Source: an uncultured Bacteroides sp.
GTDB taxonomy: Bacteria; Bacteroidota; Bacteroidia; Bacteroidales; Bacteroidaceae
Direction: 5' to 3'
DNA: 64,000 nt
NCBI GenBank assembly: GCA_900755095.1
Contig: CAAEFE010000041.1
Span: 1 to 64,000 of the forward strand
The notes beneath the pieces are model-generated. The model was not told where the DNA came from. It ran no database searches and worked only from the letters and a program-made list of their open reading frames with translations. Positions 63,559 to 64,000 of the stretch are shown piece after piece (within the stretch, counting starts at the first letter, position 1; each line of letters starts with the position of its first letter). Made by a program: the position numbers and the translations under genes.

Positions 63559-64000
63559 TTATTGCATTAATATTCTTCGAGTAACTTCCACTCCTGTCTT
63601 TACAATCGAAGCTGCATGATGGAACTCCAACATATCATACGTATCGCCAGAAATCTGAATTAAGATATCCGGCTGACAACGTTCTATCTGATAACGGGTG
63701 ATTTGCTGCATCATCATCCTGGAAGATTCTGTCAACAGATTATAAGGAGATACTTTCTTTTTCTTTCCAGTATCAATGGGTGCATTCACATCGACAGCTA
63801 TCAGAATGTCTCCTTCAGTGCGTTGCACATGACTCAATGGAAGAGGATTCAGAATACCTCCATCAATCAATACCATACCGTCTTTTCTCAACGGACGGAA
63901 AAGCATAGGGATAGAAATAGACGCACGAATAGCTTCATGTAAGCTCCCTCTGTCAAACCTGACTTCCTGATCGCGGACAATATCCGTAGCCATCGCTACA
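63559..64000 (-). CDS. Patatin-like phospholipase, C-terminal part (cut by window edge)
   Basis: The 147 visible residues begin inside the protein: the frame remains open past 64000. Visible motifs: MATDIV (usual ATDI after the strand following the Ser), EAIRASISIPMLFRPL and DGGILNPLP with the catalytic Asp of the DGG/DGA motif. These belong to the patatin/RssA-type serine lipases, whose GxSxG lies upstream, outside the window. The apparent Met start at 63993 is an internal codon. Confidence 0.88.
   Translation of the reverse strand, partial: VAMATDIVRDQEVRFDRGSLHEAIRASISIPMLFRPLRKDGMVLIDGGILNPLPLSHVQRTEGDILIAVDVNAPIDTGKKKKVSPYNLLTESSRMMMQQITRYQIERCQPDILIQISGDTYDMLEFHHAASIVKTGVEVTRRILMQ

Noticed and set aside
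1..64000. tRNA, rRNA, transposase or integrase genes
   Set aside because: I saw none in the window: no transposase or integrase motifs in the proteins and no rRNA-like stretch. Accessory DNA boundaries are therefore inferred from content only.

Overview
The window comes from a Bacteroides-type gut bacterium, of the B. thetaiotaomicron/ovatus/xylanisolvens kind. The sequence supports this with a SusC/SusD pair under an ECF sigma/FecR pair, an HTCS-like regulator, many exported glycoside hydrolases, and promoters of the Bacteroides form (TTTG, about 20 nt, TAnnTTTG).

Layout. 1-5.6 kb: a palindromic intergenic repeat cluster, a large exported glycoside hydrolase and a PAS/GAF sensor kinase. 6-17.3 kb (minus strand): an ECF sigma/anti-sigma-controlled SusC/SusD locus. 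Its downstream genes encode two endonuclease/exonuclease/phosphatase (EEP) family exported proteins and a duplicated GLUG-repeat lipoprotein, not glycosidases. 17.4-23.8 kb (minus): GH127-GH141-GH78. 53.4-62.5 kb (plus): GH95-GH105-GH140-GH78/sialidase-like. These two blocks hold the families known to dismantle the pectin rhamnogalacturonan II (RG-II) in B. thetaiotaomicron, so they look like two arms of one RG-II utilisation locus.

The 30 kb between the arms is accessory. 23.9-27.3 kb has a DUF5131 protein and an HU-like/membrane coiled-coil/amidase cassette. 27.7-35.2 kb is a LytS/LytTR signalling island next to DUF4270, outer membrane, kelch and DUF4907-like proteins. 36.8-47.4 kb is an AT-rich defence island: a single-chain SIR2-APAZ-Argonaute, an unknown 189-aa protein, a DUF5655 nuclease-like protein, an AbiE antitoxin with a truncated AbiEii toxin, and a restriction-modification set inserted where the rest of abiEii should be. 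47.5-53.2 kb holds a degenerate HTCS-like regulator, a stand-alone LigD phosphoesterase domain, a GIN-domain protein, an alpha/beta hydrolase and a dihydroorotate dehydrogenase homologue that lacks the usual catalytic loop. A short-chain dehydrogenase and a patatin-like phospholipase, cut by the window edge, close the window.

The most interesting item is the defence island. The one-polypeptide SIR2-Argonaute belongs to a known mechanistic class (NAD-depleting short Argonautes), but its neighbours are undescribed to me. Other items worth attention are the EEP-based Sus locus, a four-unit 22-bp tandem repeat upstream of GH78, a candidate small RNA at 5.73-5.86 kb, and the degenerate HTCS and DHODH.
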